Source: Myxococcales bacterium
GTDB lineage: Bacteria; Myxococcota_A; Polyangia; Nannocystales; Nannocystaceae
Reading direction: 5' to 3'
Assembly: GCA_020633335.1 (NCBI GenBank)
Contig: JACKDU010000008.1
Coordinates: forward strand, 62,001-126,000
DNA: 64,000 nucleotides
Part shown: one piece after another, positions 24,713-32,831 of the stretch
How the letters are laid out: the number at the start of each line of letters is the position of its first letter
Numbering within the stretch: position 1 is the stretch's first letter
Notes under the pieces: generated by a model
Databases searched by the model: none
Told to the model about the DNA's origin: nothing
The model's input: the letters and a program-made list of their open reading frames with translations, nothing else
Position numbers and translations under genes: made by a program

Positions 24713-25621
24713 ATGGGTCGCGCCCTCCCCCTGGCGCTCGTCCTCGCGGGCGCCGGCTGCTACCTCGACAACCCGTCCTACGACGACTCCGGCGACGCCG
24801 GCGGGTCGGGCTCGAGCGGCCCGGGGAGCGCGACCGCGACGACGACCGCGACGTCGACCACCGCGACCACCGCGACCACCAGCGGCGGCGCGACGACCTC
24901 CTCCGGCACCGGCGACGCCTCGACCGGCTCCGGCGCGACGACCACCAGCGGCGACCCGACCACCGGCACCTCGGGCACGACCGGCGGCGAGGGGGTCTAC
25001 CCGGTGAAGAGCTGCCTCGAGCTCCTCGACTACCTGAAGGGCGCGGGCCTGCCGACGCTCAGCGGGATCTACGAGATCAACCACCCGACGCTCCCGCAGG
25101 AGACCGTGCGGGTCTTCTGCGACCTCGTCACCGACGGCGGCGGCTGGCTCCTGGTCGGCCGCTCCCACTCGAGCGGCGCCCTCGGCAATTTCGGCTGGCG
25201 GAGCGCGACCGGCAGCGTCGACGACGACGGCGCCCCCTACTCGCTCGGCCTCCACCTCCACCCCTTCGCGGTCAACGAGATCCTGATCGGCGACTACGCC
25301 GCGGGCAAGAGCTGGGGCGACGCGCTCTACCTCGTGGTCCCGCCCGCCGGCTTCGTCGACTTCAAGATGGAGGCCCACCCGGTGCTCCTGATCGAGACGC
25401 TCCTCGGGGCCTGTCAGAGCCCGACGATGCTGACGAATATCGGCTTCACCGAGCTCAACGGCGCCTTCTTCCTCCGCGACACGACGGTCTACGACGGCGC
25501 CGACTACGGCCTCCTCCACGACATGCTCTGGACCTTCTACGACGGCGGCTACTCGCTCGACGAGCAGTGCAACAAGGGCGGGTTCCTGGCGACGAAGCAG
25601 GGGATGGTGATGATCCGCTGA
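24713..25621 (+). CDS. Lipoprotein with fibrinogen/intelectin-like domain
   Basis: 302 residues. Signal peptide with lipobox AGAGC, then about 75 residues of Thr/Ser/Gly linker. The mature domain starts KSCLELL and carries the fibrinogen-C-like signature SGIYEINHP...VFCDLVTDGGGWLLVGRS. It keeps only four Cys in the domain and ends EQCNKGGFLATKQGMVMIR. Such domains bind carbohydrates in animal ficolins and intelectins, and versions occur in bacterial surface proteins. The region after the GGGW motif is shorter than in animal proteins. A surface lectin-like role is inferred, not shown. Confidence 0.75.
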   Translation: MGRALPLALVLAGAGCYLDNPSYDDSGDAGGSGSSGPGSATATTTATSTTATTATTSGGATTSSGTGDASTGSGATTTSGDPTTGTSGTTGGEGVYPVKSCLELLDYLKGAGLPTLSGIYEINHPTLPQETVRVFCDLVTDGGGWLLVGRSHSSGALGNFGWRSATGSVDDDGAPYSLGLHLHPFAVNEILIGDYAAGKSWGDALYLVVPPAGFVDFKMEAHPVLLIETLLGACQSPTMLTNIGFTELNGAFFLRDTTVYDGADYGLLHDMLWTFYDGGYSLDEQCNKGGFLATKQGMVMIR

Positions 25622-25681
25622 GGCGGCCGGCGAGGGCGGCCGAGCGCCGGGCTCACGCCGGCGCCCGCCCCCGCCCCCGGC

Positions 25682-27040
25682 TCACTTCACGCAGGTCCAC
25701 ATCACCGTCTGGCAGATGATCGGCCCGTTCGCGTCCTGCCCGCAGTTGCCGCTGCCGTTCCAGTTGCCGTGGTCGTAGGTCTTGCTCCCCGGGCTCTGGC
25801 AGCTCGTCGCCCCCTGGCAGTAGCCGCAGACGTTGCCGCAGGTCCCGCCCCACTGGCCGACCGTCGAGTAGCCGAGGCTCTGACAGATCGCCACCGGGTG
25901 GAACTGCCCGGTCGTGTTCGCCGAGATCCACGCCGTCGACGCGCTCGCCTCGCAGACCACCCAGGGCGCGTTGGTCCACGGGTCCTTGCCGGTCTGGCAC
26001 TTCTGGGCCTGGACCTCCTTCTTGCACATCGACGAGCAGCCGTCGCCGTTGTTGATGTTGCCGTCGTCGCACTCCTCGACCCCGGCCTGGACGAAGGAGT
26101 CGCCGCACTTCGCGTTCTTGCAGGTGTTGATGCAGGCGTCGGTGTTCACCATGTTGGCGTCGTCGCACTCCTCGACGCCCATCTGCACGAGCCCGTCGCC
26201 GCACTTCGCGGCCTTGCACTGGGCGGTGCAGGCGTCGGTGTCGACCATGTTGCCGTCGTCGCACTCCTCGACCCCCTCCTGGACCGCCCCGTCGCCGCAG
26301 GTCGCGTTCACGCAGGTGTTGAGGCAGGCGTCGGTGTCGAGGTCGTTGCCGTCGTCGCACTCCTCGCCCGGCTGGAGCACCCCGTCGCCGCAGGCCGCGG
26401 GCACGCAGGCGTTCGAGCAGGCGTCGTCGTCGACGTCGTTGCCGTCGTCGCAGCCCTCCCCCGGCCCGACCTGGCCGTCGCCGCAGACCTGCTTGGCGCA
26501 ATTCGACTTGCAGGCCTGATCGTCGCCGTTCATCGCCCCGTCGTCGCACTCCTCGCCGGGGCCGACGAAGCCGTCGCCGCAGACCTGGTCGGTGCAGTCC
26601 GACTTGCACGCCTGATCGTCGCCGTTCATCTCGCCCTCGTCGCACTCCTCCCCCGGGTCGACGTTGCCGTCGCCGCAGGCGGGCGCGGGCGGCATCACGC
26701 AGACATCGCTCTCACAGACGAGGCCCTCGTCGCAGGCGCCGCCGTCGCAGGGGCAGCCGGCGAGTCCCGGAGGACAGGCGGAGCCGGTGGTCGCGGTCGT
26801 CACCGAGCCCGTGCTCGAGGCGCCGGTCGACGACGCCGAGCCGCTCTCGCCGCTGCTCTCGGAGGCGCCGCTCGTCGACGTCGACGTCGACGTCGAGGTG
26901 AAGCCCGCCGTCGTCGTCCCCGCGGACGCGGACCCGGAGAATGAGCCGTTCGTCTCGCGCCCGTCGTCGCCTCCGCAGCCGAGCGCGAGCAGCAGCGCGA
27001 TCCCACCGAGTGTCCCCGTTCCCCGTCCGATCCACATCAT
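25682..27040 (-). CDS. Lipoprotein with seven or more DUF4215 Cys-rich repeats
   Basis: About 452 residues from ATG 27040 (a second ATG follows directly). Signal peptide with lipobox LALGC, a TSTSTSTS linker, a small Cys motif (CPPGLAGCPCDGGACDEGLVC), then tandem myxococcal disulfide repeats (DUF4215) of the form CGDGxVxxGEECDDGNxxDxDAC...C, about seven copies between residues 130 and 345. The C-terminal ~100 residues are a separate Cys- and Trp-rich domain (AICQSLGYSTVGQWGGTCG...CGYCQGATSC). DUF4215 repeats are typical of large secreted myxobacterial proteins; their ligand is unknown. A TACGCT element lies 6 nt before the start. Confidence 0.82.
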   Translation of the reverse strand: MMWIGRGTGTLGGIALLLALGCGGDDGRETNGSFSGSASAGTTTAGFTSTSTSTSTSGASESSGESGSASSTGASSTGSVTTATTGSACPPGLAGCPCDGGACDEGLVCESDVCVMPPAPACGDGNVDPGEECDEGEMNGDDQACKSDCTDQVCGDGFVGPGEECDDGAMNGDDQACKSNCAKQVCGDGQVGPGEGCDDGNDVDDDACSNACVPAACGDGVLQPGEECDDGNDLDTDACLNTCVNATCGDGAVQEGVEECDDGNMVDTDACTAQCKAAKCGDGLVQMGVEECDDANMVNTDACINTCKNAKCGDSFVQAGVEECDDGNINNGDGCSSMCKKEVQAQKCQTGKDPWTNAPWVVCEASASTAWISANTTGQFHPVAICQSLGYSTVGQWGGTCGNVCGYCQGATSCQSPGSKTYDHGNWNGSGNCGQDANGPIICQTVMWTCVK

Positions 27041-27046
27041 CCGAGG

Positions 27047-27052
27047 AGCGTA
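27047..27052 (-). promoter_or_regulatory. -10-like TACGCT exactly 6 nt before ATG
   Basis: On the reverse strand TACGCT is followed by CCTCGG and the ATG at 27040; no Shine-Dalgarno sequence. Confidence 0.45.
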
Positions 27053-27159
27053 TCGCCGATCCTCGCGGGCAGATAGGCGGCTCCGCGTCGCTCGCGCGGG
27101 CGCGAAGGCGACCGCGGCGGGCGGCGGAACTTCGCGCGATCGCGAGTGTCCGAGCACCG

Positions 27160-28743
27160 ATGCTCGACCGCCCGCGCGCCCTCGCCCTCGCCCTGCCGCT
27201 GGTCCTGGCCTGCGCGGGCCGGGGGCCGGCGACGCCGCGGGAGCGCGCTCCCGCGGCCGCGGAGACCCGCGAGGAGGCCCCCGCGAGCCCGACGACGAGC
27301 GCCGAGGTGACGGCGACCCCCGCCCCTTCGATCCCGCCGCCGCCGGTCGCCGGGCCGATCGGCTCGCCCCACCCGATCGTCGTCCAGGCGATCGATCCCG
27401 CCGCCCGCTGGCTGGTCGCCTGCCAGGCGCGCGCGGACGGCGACGGCGACGGGGCGATCGGCGTCGGCTATGGGATGCACGGAGAGCTCCTCGGCGATCC
27501 GATGCGCCCCTATTTGATCGTCGGCGAGGGCGAGGGGCGGGCGCTCGACGCCCTGGTCACGTTCCGCCCGGACGGGAACTCCCTGGCGATCATCGAGGGC
27601 GGCGCCCTCCGTCTCCTCTACGCGAGCGGCCAGGAGACCGCGCTCGACACCGGCGATCTCCGCTGGGATCCCCGCGACGGCGGCCGCGGCCTCGTCGTCG
27701 GCTTCATCGGCGAGCGTCACTTCGCCTACTACCGCGGCGCCGACCCGGAGAAGCGCGCGGTCGTCGTCCAGGGGCTCTCCGACGAGGTGGTGATCGACCC
27801 CGGACCCGGCCGCCTCCTCGGCGCCCGCGGCGAGCCGGGCTCGCCCTGGATCGCCATGGCGCTCGACCTGCCGAATCCGGGCGGGGGCTACTTCGGCCGC
27901 CGCTCGACCCTGAGCAACCGCCACCGCGGGCCCTGCCGCGGGCCGATGACCTCGAGCTACTCCTTCGGCGGCGATCGCCCGCCCTCGGTGTTCCGGGTCG
28001 GCCACGTGAACGGCTGGCCGCTCCAGGAATTTCGGGGGCTCGTCGGGATCGTCGGCGACGACGCGATCGTCCGCCGCGCCGACCGCTCGCTCTGGCGCCA
28101 CCCCCTCGCCAGCGGCCGCCCGAGCGAGATCGCCGAGGCCGCCTGCGACCCGACGATCATCGCCGCCTCGGCCGCCAGCGGCGACCTCCTGATCGCCTGC
28201 CGGGCGGCCGTCGACCGCGGCTACGCGCCCCTCGAGCGCCGGGGCCCCGGCGGCGCGCTCGACCTCGGGATCGACGTCGAGGTCGGCGACGCCGATCGCT
28301 GGCGGGGCGGCGACGCGACCCTCGTCCACGTCTTCCACCGGGGCGGCGACGCGATCGTCGACCTCGAGAGCGGCCTCGTCCGCCGCCTCGAGTTCGCCCG
28401 CCAGACCCACAACGACGGCGTCGTCTCCTGGCACAAGGGACATGTCCTCCTGCGCCGCGAGCGGCGGATCTCCTGGGTCGACCTGGCGAGCGGCCGCGAG
28501 CGCCCGCTCCCCGGCGAGATCGTCGACTACCCGGGCTTCTCCGCCCGCGGGTCGATGGTCGCGCTGGACCCGCTGGTCGTCGACCTCGCGGGGCCGACGG
28601 TGATCGGGCGCGCCGATCGACCGATCCTCGGGGTCGCGGCGAGCGGCCATGTCCTGGTCAGCGAGGCGCCGCCGGATCCCCGGGTGATCGGCGGGGTCCC
28701 CCAGGGGCCGCTCCGCTGGGTCTGGCCGGCGCCGCTCGAGTGA
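27160..28743 (+). CDS. Lipoprotein with probable beta-propeller domain
   Basis: About 527 residues from ATG 27160, chosen because it starts the signal peptide (lipobox PLVLAC). An Ala/Pro linker is followed by a domain of repeating short beta blades (ALVTFRPDGNSLAIIEGGALRLLY, ERHFAYYRGADPEKRAVVVQG, DAIVRRADRSLWRHPLASG, SWVDLASGRERPLPGEI). Such blocks are typical of WD40/TolB-like propellers, but no single family stands out. Divergent from the DUF4215 lipoprotein (119 nt between starts). A dispersed-motif copy (28432-28447) is embedded where the chain reads WHKGHVLL. Confidence 0.65.
   Translation: MLDRPRALALALPLVLACAGRGPATPRERAPAAAETREEAPASPTTSAEVTATPAPSIPPPPVAGPIGSPHPIVVQAIDPAARWLVACQARADGDGDGAIGVGYGMHGELLGDPMRPYLIVGEGEGRALDALVTFRPDGNSLAIIEGGALRLLYASGQETALDTGDLRWDPRDGGRGLVVGFIGERHFAYYRGADPEKRAVVVQGLSDEVVIDPGPGRLLGARGEPGSPWIAMALDLPNPGGGYFGRRSTLSNRHRGPCRGPMTSSYSFGGDRPPSVFRVGHVNGWPLQEFRGLVGIVGDDAIVRRADRSLWRHPLASGRPSEIAEAACDPTIIAASAASGDLLIACRAAVDRGYAPLERRGPGGALDLGIDVEVGDADRWRGGDATLVHVFHRGGDAIVDLESGLVRRLEFARQTHNDGVVSWHKGHVLLRRERRISWVDLASGRERPLPGEIVDYPGFSARGSMVALDPLVVDLAGPTVIGRADRPILGVAASGHVLVSEAPPDPRVIGGVPQGPLRWVWPAPLE
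28432..28447 (+). repeat. Dispersed motif, coding copy
   Basis: CACAAGGGACATGTCC, matching the right half of the family (AAGGGACATG) with a short GGACATGTCC palindrome. Confidence 0.4.
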
Positions 28744-28804
28744 GCGAGGGCGGCGGCCGCCCCTCCGCCTTGCGCTCGTCCGGCGGATCGCCGATCGTCG
28801 CGCC

Positions 28805-29716
28805 ATGCGTCGCCGCCTCGCCCCCGCGCTCCTCGGCAGCCTGGCGTTCGTCACCGCGATCGGGGCGGGCTGCCGCCCGCGCGCGAGCGCGACCCCGGCG
28901 GGCGAGCCCGCGAGCGCGGCCGCGGCCGCGCCCCCCGCGGCCGCCGATGACGTCGAGGCCCGCTTCGCCGCCGGCGAGTGGCGGGCCGCCGCCGACGCCT
29001 ACCAGGCCCGCTGGGCCGCGGGCAAGCCGCTCACGATCCAGTCGCGGGTGAAGGCGGCGATCGCCTGTCACAACCTCGGGGACGACGACGCGGCCTTCAT
29101 CTGGCTCGAGCGCGCCTTCGCGGCCGGGGCCCCGGCGAAGATCCTCGCCCAGCTCCCGTCGCTCGCCCCCCTCGCCGCCGATCCCCGCTGGCAGGCGCTG
29201 AGCGAGCGCCACGCCGAGGCCTGCGCCGAGCCGATCCACCACGCGCTCGACTTCTGGATCGGCGAGTGGGAGGTCGAGGATCCGAGCGGCAACCGGGTCG
29301 GCCACAACCGGATCCAGCGCGAGCTCCGGGGCTGCCTCCTGACCGAGAGCTGGACCGCGGCGACCGGCGCCCAGGGACGCTCGATCAACTTCTACGACCC
29401 CGCGATCGGGCGCTGGCGCCAGCACTGGGTCGATGAGGGCGGGCGGACGATCGCCTACGTCGGCGCCCCCGAGGGCGGGGCGATGGTCCTCGAGGGCGAC
29501 CTCGCGCTCCGCGACGGCACCGTCCTCCGCAGCCGGATGACCCTGTCCCCAGAGACAGGTCCGACCGTCCGCCAGCGGATCGAGAGCAGCCACGACGACG
29601 GCGCCTCGTGGGAGCTCTGGTTCGAGGGGATCTACCGCCCGGTCGGCGCCCGCCCGCCCGCCGACGGGGCGGAGGGCGCCGCGACCCCGACCCCGACCCC
29701 GGGCGGAGGCGGCTAG
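28805..29716 (+). CDS. Lipoprotein with TPR-like and DUF1579-like domains
   Basis: 303 residues. Signal peptide with lipobox AIGAGC, an Ala/Pro linker, then a helical TPR-like part (VEARFAAGEWRAAADAYQARW, VKAAIACHNLGDDDAAFIWLERAF). The C-terminal ~140 residues start HALDFWIGEWEVEDPSGNR and include NFYDPAIGRWRQHWVDEGG and EGDLALRDG, a lipocalin-like (DUF1579-type) beta domain seen in many bacterial exported proteins. Function unknown, perhaps binding of a hydrophobic ligand. The next gene starts 1 nt after the stop, so the two are probably co-transcribed. A dispersed-motif copy lies in the coding sequence at 29542-29562. Confidence 0.68.
   Translation: MRRRLAPALLGSLAFVTAIGAGCRPRASATPAGEPASAAAAAPPAAADDVEARFAAGEWRAAADAYQARWAAGKPLTIQSRVKAAIACHNLGDDDAAFIWLERAFAAGAPAKILAQLPSLAPLAADPRWQALSERHAEACAEPIHHALDFWIGEWEVEDPSGNRVGHNRIQRELRGCLLTESWTAATGAQGRSINFYDPAIGRWRQHWVDEGGRTIAYVGAPEGGAMVLEGDLALRDGTVLRSRMTLSPETGPTVRQRIESSHDDGASWELWFEGIYRPVGARPPADGAEGAATPTPTPGGGG
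29542..29562 (+). repeat. Dispersed palindromic motif, coding copy
   Basis: CCTGTCCCCAGAGACAGG plus TCC; the arms CCTGTC and GACAGG are perfect. In frame the chain reads LSPETGP. Confidence 0.45.
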
Positions 29717-29717
29717 C

Positions 29718-30272
29718 GTGGCTGGCCCTCGCGCCAGCCGCACGCGCCACGCCGCGCCGGGCCGCCGCGCGCTCCTCCGCGTCGCCCTCGCCTGCGCGCT
29801 CGCCCTCGCCTGCACGAGCCACCCGCCGCCGCGGGATCCCGACCCGGCCCCGGGTGAGGGGCCCCTCCTCCTCGCCTTCGAGCGCGGCGGCTGCTACGGC
29901 TTCTGCCCGGTCTACTGGATCCGCGTCGCCGAGGACGGGGCGCTCCTCTACGAGGGCCAGCACTTCGTCGTCCAGGTCGGGCGCCGCCGCGGGCAACTCA
30001 GCCCCGAGGCGCTCGTCGCCCTCCGGCGGGCGCTCGCCGACGCCGACCTCTTCGCCCTCGCCGACCGCTACGATCGCGTCCGCTACCGCGATCTCCCGGC
30101 GCTCCACCTCACCTACCGCGAGGGTGGGCGCGAGAAGACGATCTACCACCACCTCGGCGACAACGGGACGCCGGCGGTGCTCCTCGAGCTCGAGGAGGCG
30201 ATCGATCGGATCGTCGGCAGCGAGCGCTGGATCGGCAGCGAGGCCGAGCGCGATCGGCTCAGCGGGATCTGA
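29718..30272 (+). CDS. DUF6438 lipoprotein
   Basis: 184 residues from GTG 29718, which follows the previous stop by a single base. Basic n-region, then a hydrophobic core with lipobox LALAC. The mature domain has the DUF6438 opening FERGGCYGFCPVYWIRVAEDGALLYEG (Gly-Gly-Cys-Tyr-Gly-x-Cys-Pro-x-Tyr), with two Cys likely disulfide bonded, and a C-terminal helix. Function unknown. It converges on and overlaps by 14 nt the gene ending at 30259. Confidence 0.7.
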   Translation: MAGPRASRTRHAAPGRRALLRVALACALALACTSHPPPRDPDPAPGEGPLLLAFERGGCYGFCPVYWIRVAEDGALLYEGQHFVVQVGRRRGQLSPEALVALRRALADADLFALADRYDRVRYRDLPALHLTYREGGREKTIYHHLGDNGTPAVLLELEEAIDRIVGSERWIGSEAERDRLSGI

Positions 30273-31263
30273 CGCGACGACCCATGCGCTCCTCCTCCGG
30301 GGCGCTGATCGAGCCCATGAGCGGCGCGTCCGGGGGCGTGGCGTCCGACCCCGGGAAGGGATTCGGCGACGGCGGCGGGGCGTAGCCGCTCCCGGGGGAG
30401 GTGCGCGGCGGCGGCGGAGCGAAGCCCGGGGCGGGATCCGGCGGGGTGCCCGAGCCGGGGAAGGGATCGGGGACATGGGGCGGCGGCGGCTCGAGGACCT
30501 TGAGACCGCCCTGCACCGTCGGCGGCGGCTCGGGCATCGCCACGTCCCCCATGATCTCCCGCGGCGGCGCGCTGCCGGGCGGCGGGGCGCTGCGGGGCGG
30601 CGGGTCCGGGCGCACCTCCGGGTCGCAGGGGACGAAGGGATCGACCGGCCCGGGGTCGGCGATCGCCTCGCCCATCGTCGGCCGAGCGAGCGGATCGAGC
30701 GCGGGCTCGAGGGGTCCGGCGCCCGGCAGCGGAGCCCCGGGCCGCGACGACGGCGCGATCCCGGCCGCGTGATCGACCGTGCCGCAGAACGCGTGACCGG
30801 CCGGGAAGTGGAAGGTCGTGAAGGGGCCCGTGGTGAACTTGCAGCCGCCGTCCGCCGTCGCCTCCGTCGCGTAGGCGATCGGATCGACGATCGGATCGGC
30901 GAGGCGCTCGGCGAGCTCCTCGACGATGACCTCATGGATCTCCGGGACCGGCACCTCGATCTGCGGGCTGCAGGCGGCGAGGAGGACCGCCGCGAAGGCG
31001 GCGCGGCGGAGGCCGCGGGTCAGCCGCGCGGCCGGGACGAGATCGCGGAAGCGCAGCGATCCGTCCGCCTCGGCCGTGTAGCGGACGCAGAGGCTCTCGC
31101 CCGCCGAGTCGCGGAGGAGCGCGAGGGCGTCGTCGTGACGCATCGCCGAGAGGTTGTGGACGTGCTTCTCGCAGACGCCGCAGAAGCGGCGCTCGGAGTC
31201 GCCCTCCATGGCCTCCCAGGACTCGTGACAGGGGCTCTCGATCTGGACGTGGCTGCTGCGCAT
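30259..31263 (-). CDS. Membrane protein with N-terminal Cys motif and Pro-rich periplasmic region
   Basis: 334 residues from ATG 31263. N-terminal ~75 residues: CHESWEAMEGDSERRFCGVCEKHVHNLSAM and LCVRY, a small Cys/His domain (C-x15-C-x2-C plus HxxNLSAM) that recurs at the N-terminus of uncharacterised proteins and looks like a metal-binding module. One hydrophobic segment (RRAAFAAVLLAACSP, about 85-100) follows, then a Pro/Gly/Asp-rich tail with repeated PxPFPGSG-like units. This implies a cytoplasmic Cys domain, a single membrane span and a periplasmic extended region. The span also resembles a lipobox (LLAAC), but it lies too far inside to be a normal signal peptide. Confidence 0.62.
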   Translation of the reverse strand: MRSSHVQIESPCHESWEAMEGDSERRFCGVCEKHVHNLSAMRHDDALALLRDSAGESLCVRYTAEADGSLRFRDLVPAARLTRGLRRAAFAAVLLAACSPQIEVPVPEIHEVIVEELAERLADPIVDPIAYATEATADGGCKFTTGPFTTFHFPAGHAFCGTVDHAAGIAPSSRPGAPLPGAGPLEPALDPLARPTMGEAIADPGPVDPFVPCDPEVRPDPPPRSAPPPGSAPPREIMGDVAMPEPPPTVQGGLKVLEPPPPHVPDPFPGSGTPPDPAPGFAPPPPRTSPGSGYAPPPSPNPFPGSDATPPDAPLMGSISAPEEERMGRRVRSR

Positions 31264-31340
31264 GACCGGGCCCGAACGCGCGACCCCGGCGGCCGCTTAC
31301 ACCGCGGCCGCGCGGGCCCGGCGGCCGGCCACGCGCGCTG

Positions 31341-32735
31341 CTAGAAGGTCCCCGCGAGCGACTTCATCTCGATCCAGTCGGCGACGAAGGCGTCGAAGAT
31401 CGCGCCGTCCTCGATCCGCAGGAGCGTCTCGTCGTTCGAATGGAGCGCCGTCCCGGTGTAGTTGTGCGAGCCCGTCCAGAGGACGCGGCGATCGTCGACG
31501 CCGGCGTAGCGCGAATGGATCAGCAGGTACTTCGAGTGGAGGCCCTCGGCGTTCGGGCCCTCGGGGTAGAGGGTGACGCCGACCTTGCCGGCCTTGAGGG
31601 TGGCGAGGACGTCGTCGCCGGGGTAGCCGTCCTCGTCGCGGAGGATCACCGCGACGTCGCAGCCCGCCTCCTTGAGCTCGACGAGCTTGGCGGCGATCGC
31701 CACCCGGGCGTCGGTGAAGAAGGCCATCGCCACCCGGATCGTCCCGGGCGTGCACTCGACGTTGCCGAGGACGCTGACGATCGTGTCGCCCGAGGCCCGC
31801 GGGTAGAAGTAGACCTTGGTGTCGGTGTCGCCGTTCGCCGAGGTGTAGTAGTTGAGGTTCGTCTTCTGGGCGTGGAGGTCGTCCCAGTACTCGGCGTAGG
31901 CGGCGTAGAGCGCCGCGTCGTCGCGGATCACGACCATGTTGTTGTGCTTGCGGGTCTGCGAGAGCACGAGGTTGGCCGACGACTGGACGACCACGTCCTT
32001 CGAGCCGTCGGCGAGCGCCGAGAAGAGGAAGAGCTTGTTGTGGTTGATCCCGTCGCCGATGCAGCCGCCGCCCTCGCCCCCGCAGAGGACCACGTTGCCC
32101 GCGCCCAGGCCCGCCTTGAGGGCGTCGACCGCCTTGTTGTCGTTCGACCCGTCGAGGATCACCTTGACGTCGACGCCCTTCGCCTTGGCCGCGACCAGCT
32201 CGTTGGCGACGCCGACCCGGCTCCAGTGGTAGAGGGCGACCCGGATCGACGAGCCCGGGAGCGCGTCGCCGATCAGCGCGTTCAGCTTGGCCTCGATCGC
32301 CAGATCGGAGGCGCCGCCCTGCATCGGCCTGGTGAAGATCACCTCCTTCTGCGGCGGCGGCTCGTCGATCCCGCCGGTGGTCGTGTCGTCGCCGCCGCTG
32401 GTGTCGCCGCCGAGACCGGTCGTGTCGCCAGCGCCCGTGGTGTCGCCGGTCGTGTCACCACCGCCGCTCATGTCCTGGCCGGTCGCCTCGCCGCCGCTCG
32501 CGTCCTGCCCCGTCGCCTCGCCGCCGCTCGCGTCCTGCCCCGTCGCCGCCCCACTCCCCGCGCCCGTGCTCCCCGTGCTGATCGTCCCCGTGGTCGTGGC
32601 CGTGGCCGCGCCGCTGAGCCCCGCGCCGCTCAGGCCGGTCGTCGCCGAGGTCGCGCCGCCGTCATCGCCAGCGCAGGCGATCGACGCGGCGAGGGCGATC
32701 ACAGGGACGATCGGGAGGCGACGAGCGCGGCGCAT
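31341..32735 (-). CDS. Phospholipase D-like lipoprotein
   Basis: 464 residues. Signal peptide with lipobox AASIAC, then about 90 residues of linker with ATGQDASGGE repeats. Two PLD-type half domains follow. The first has IRVALYHWSRVGVANELVAAKAKGVDVKVILD and HNKLFLF. The second has HSKYLLIHSR and the downstream WTGSHNYTGTALHSNDETLL. HxK is kept in both halves, while the Asp of the HKD motif is not conserved at its usual place in either. PLD-superfamily members cleave phosphodiesters in phospholipids or nucleic acids. The location on an anchored exported protein favours phospholipid or extracellular nucleic acid; activity is uncertain because of the divergent motifs. Confidence 0.75.
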   Translation of the reverse strand: MRRARRLPIVPVIALAASIACAGDDGGATSATTGLSGAGLSGAATATTTGTISTGSTGAGSGAATGQDASGGEATGQDASGGEATGQDMSGGGDTTGDTTGAGDTTGLGGDTSGGDDTTTGGIDEPPPQKEVIFTRPMQGGASDLAIEAKLNALIGDALPGSSIRVALYHWSRVGVANELVAAKAKGVDVKVILDGSNDNKAVDALKAGLGAGNVVLCGGEGGGCIGDGINHNKLFLFSALADGSKDVVVQSSANLVLSQTRKHNNMVVIRDDAALYAAYAEYWDDLHAQKTNLNYYTSANGDTDTKVYFYPRASGDTIVSVLGNVECTPGTIRVAMAFFTDARVAIAAKLVELKEAGCDVAVILRDEDGYPGDDVLATLKAGKVGVTLYPEGPNAEGLHSKYLLIHSRYAGVDDRRVLWTGSHNYTGTALHSNDETLLRIEDGAIFDAFVADWIEMKSLAGTF

Positions 32736-32831
32736 GATGCGTTTTTTCGCGCATCGCGGGGCGGGGTCAAGCGATTTCGCGCGTCGGCCGATGGCCCCTC
32801 CGAGGCCGCGGAAGAGGTCCTCGCCCGGGTC

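Noticed and set aside
28805..29716. Fusion of the DUF1579-like and DUF6438 lipoproteins as one gene
   Set aside because: The frames differ and a clear stop plus a second signal peptide separate them; they are adjacent genes.
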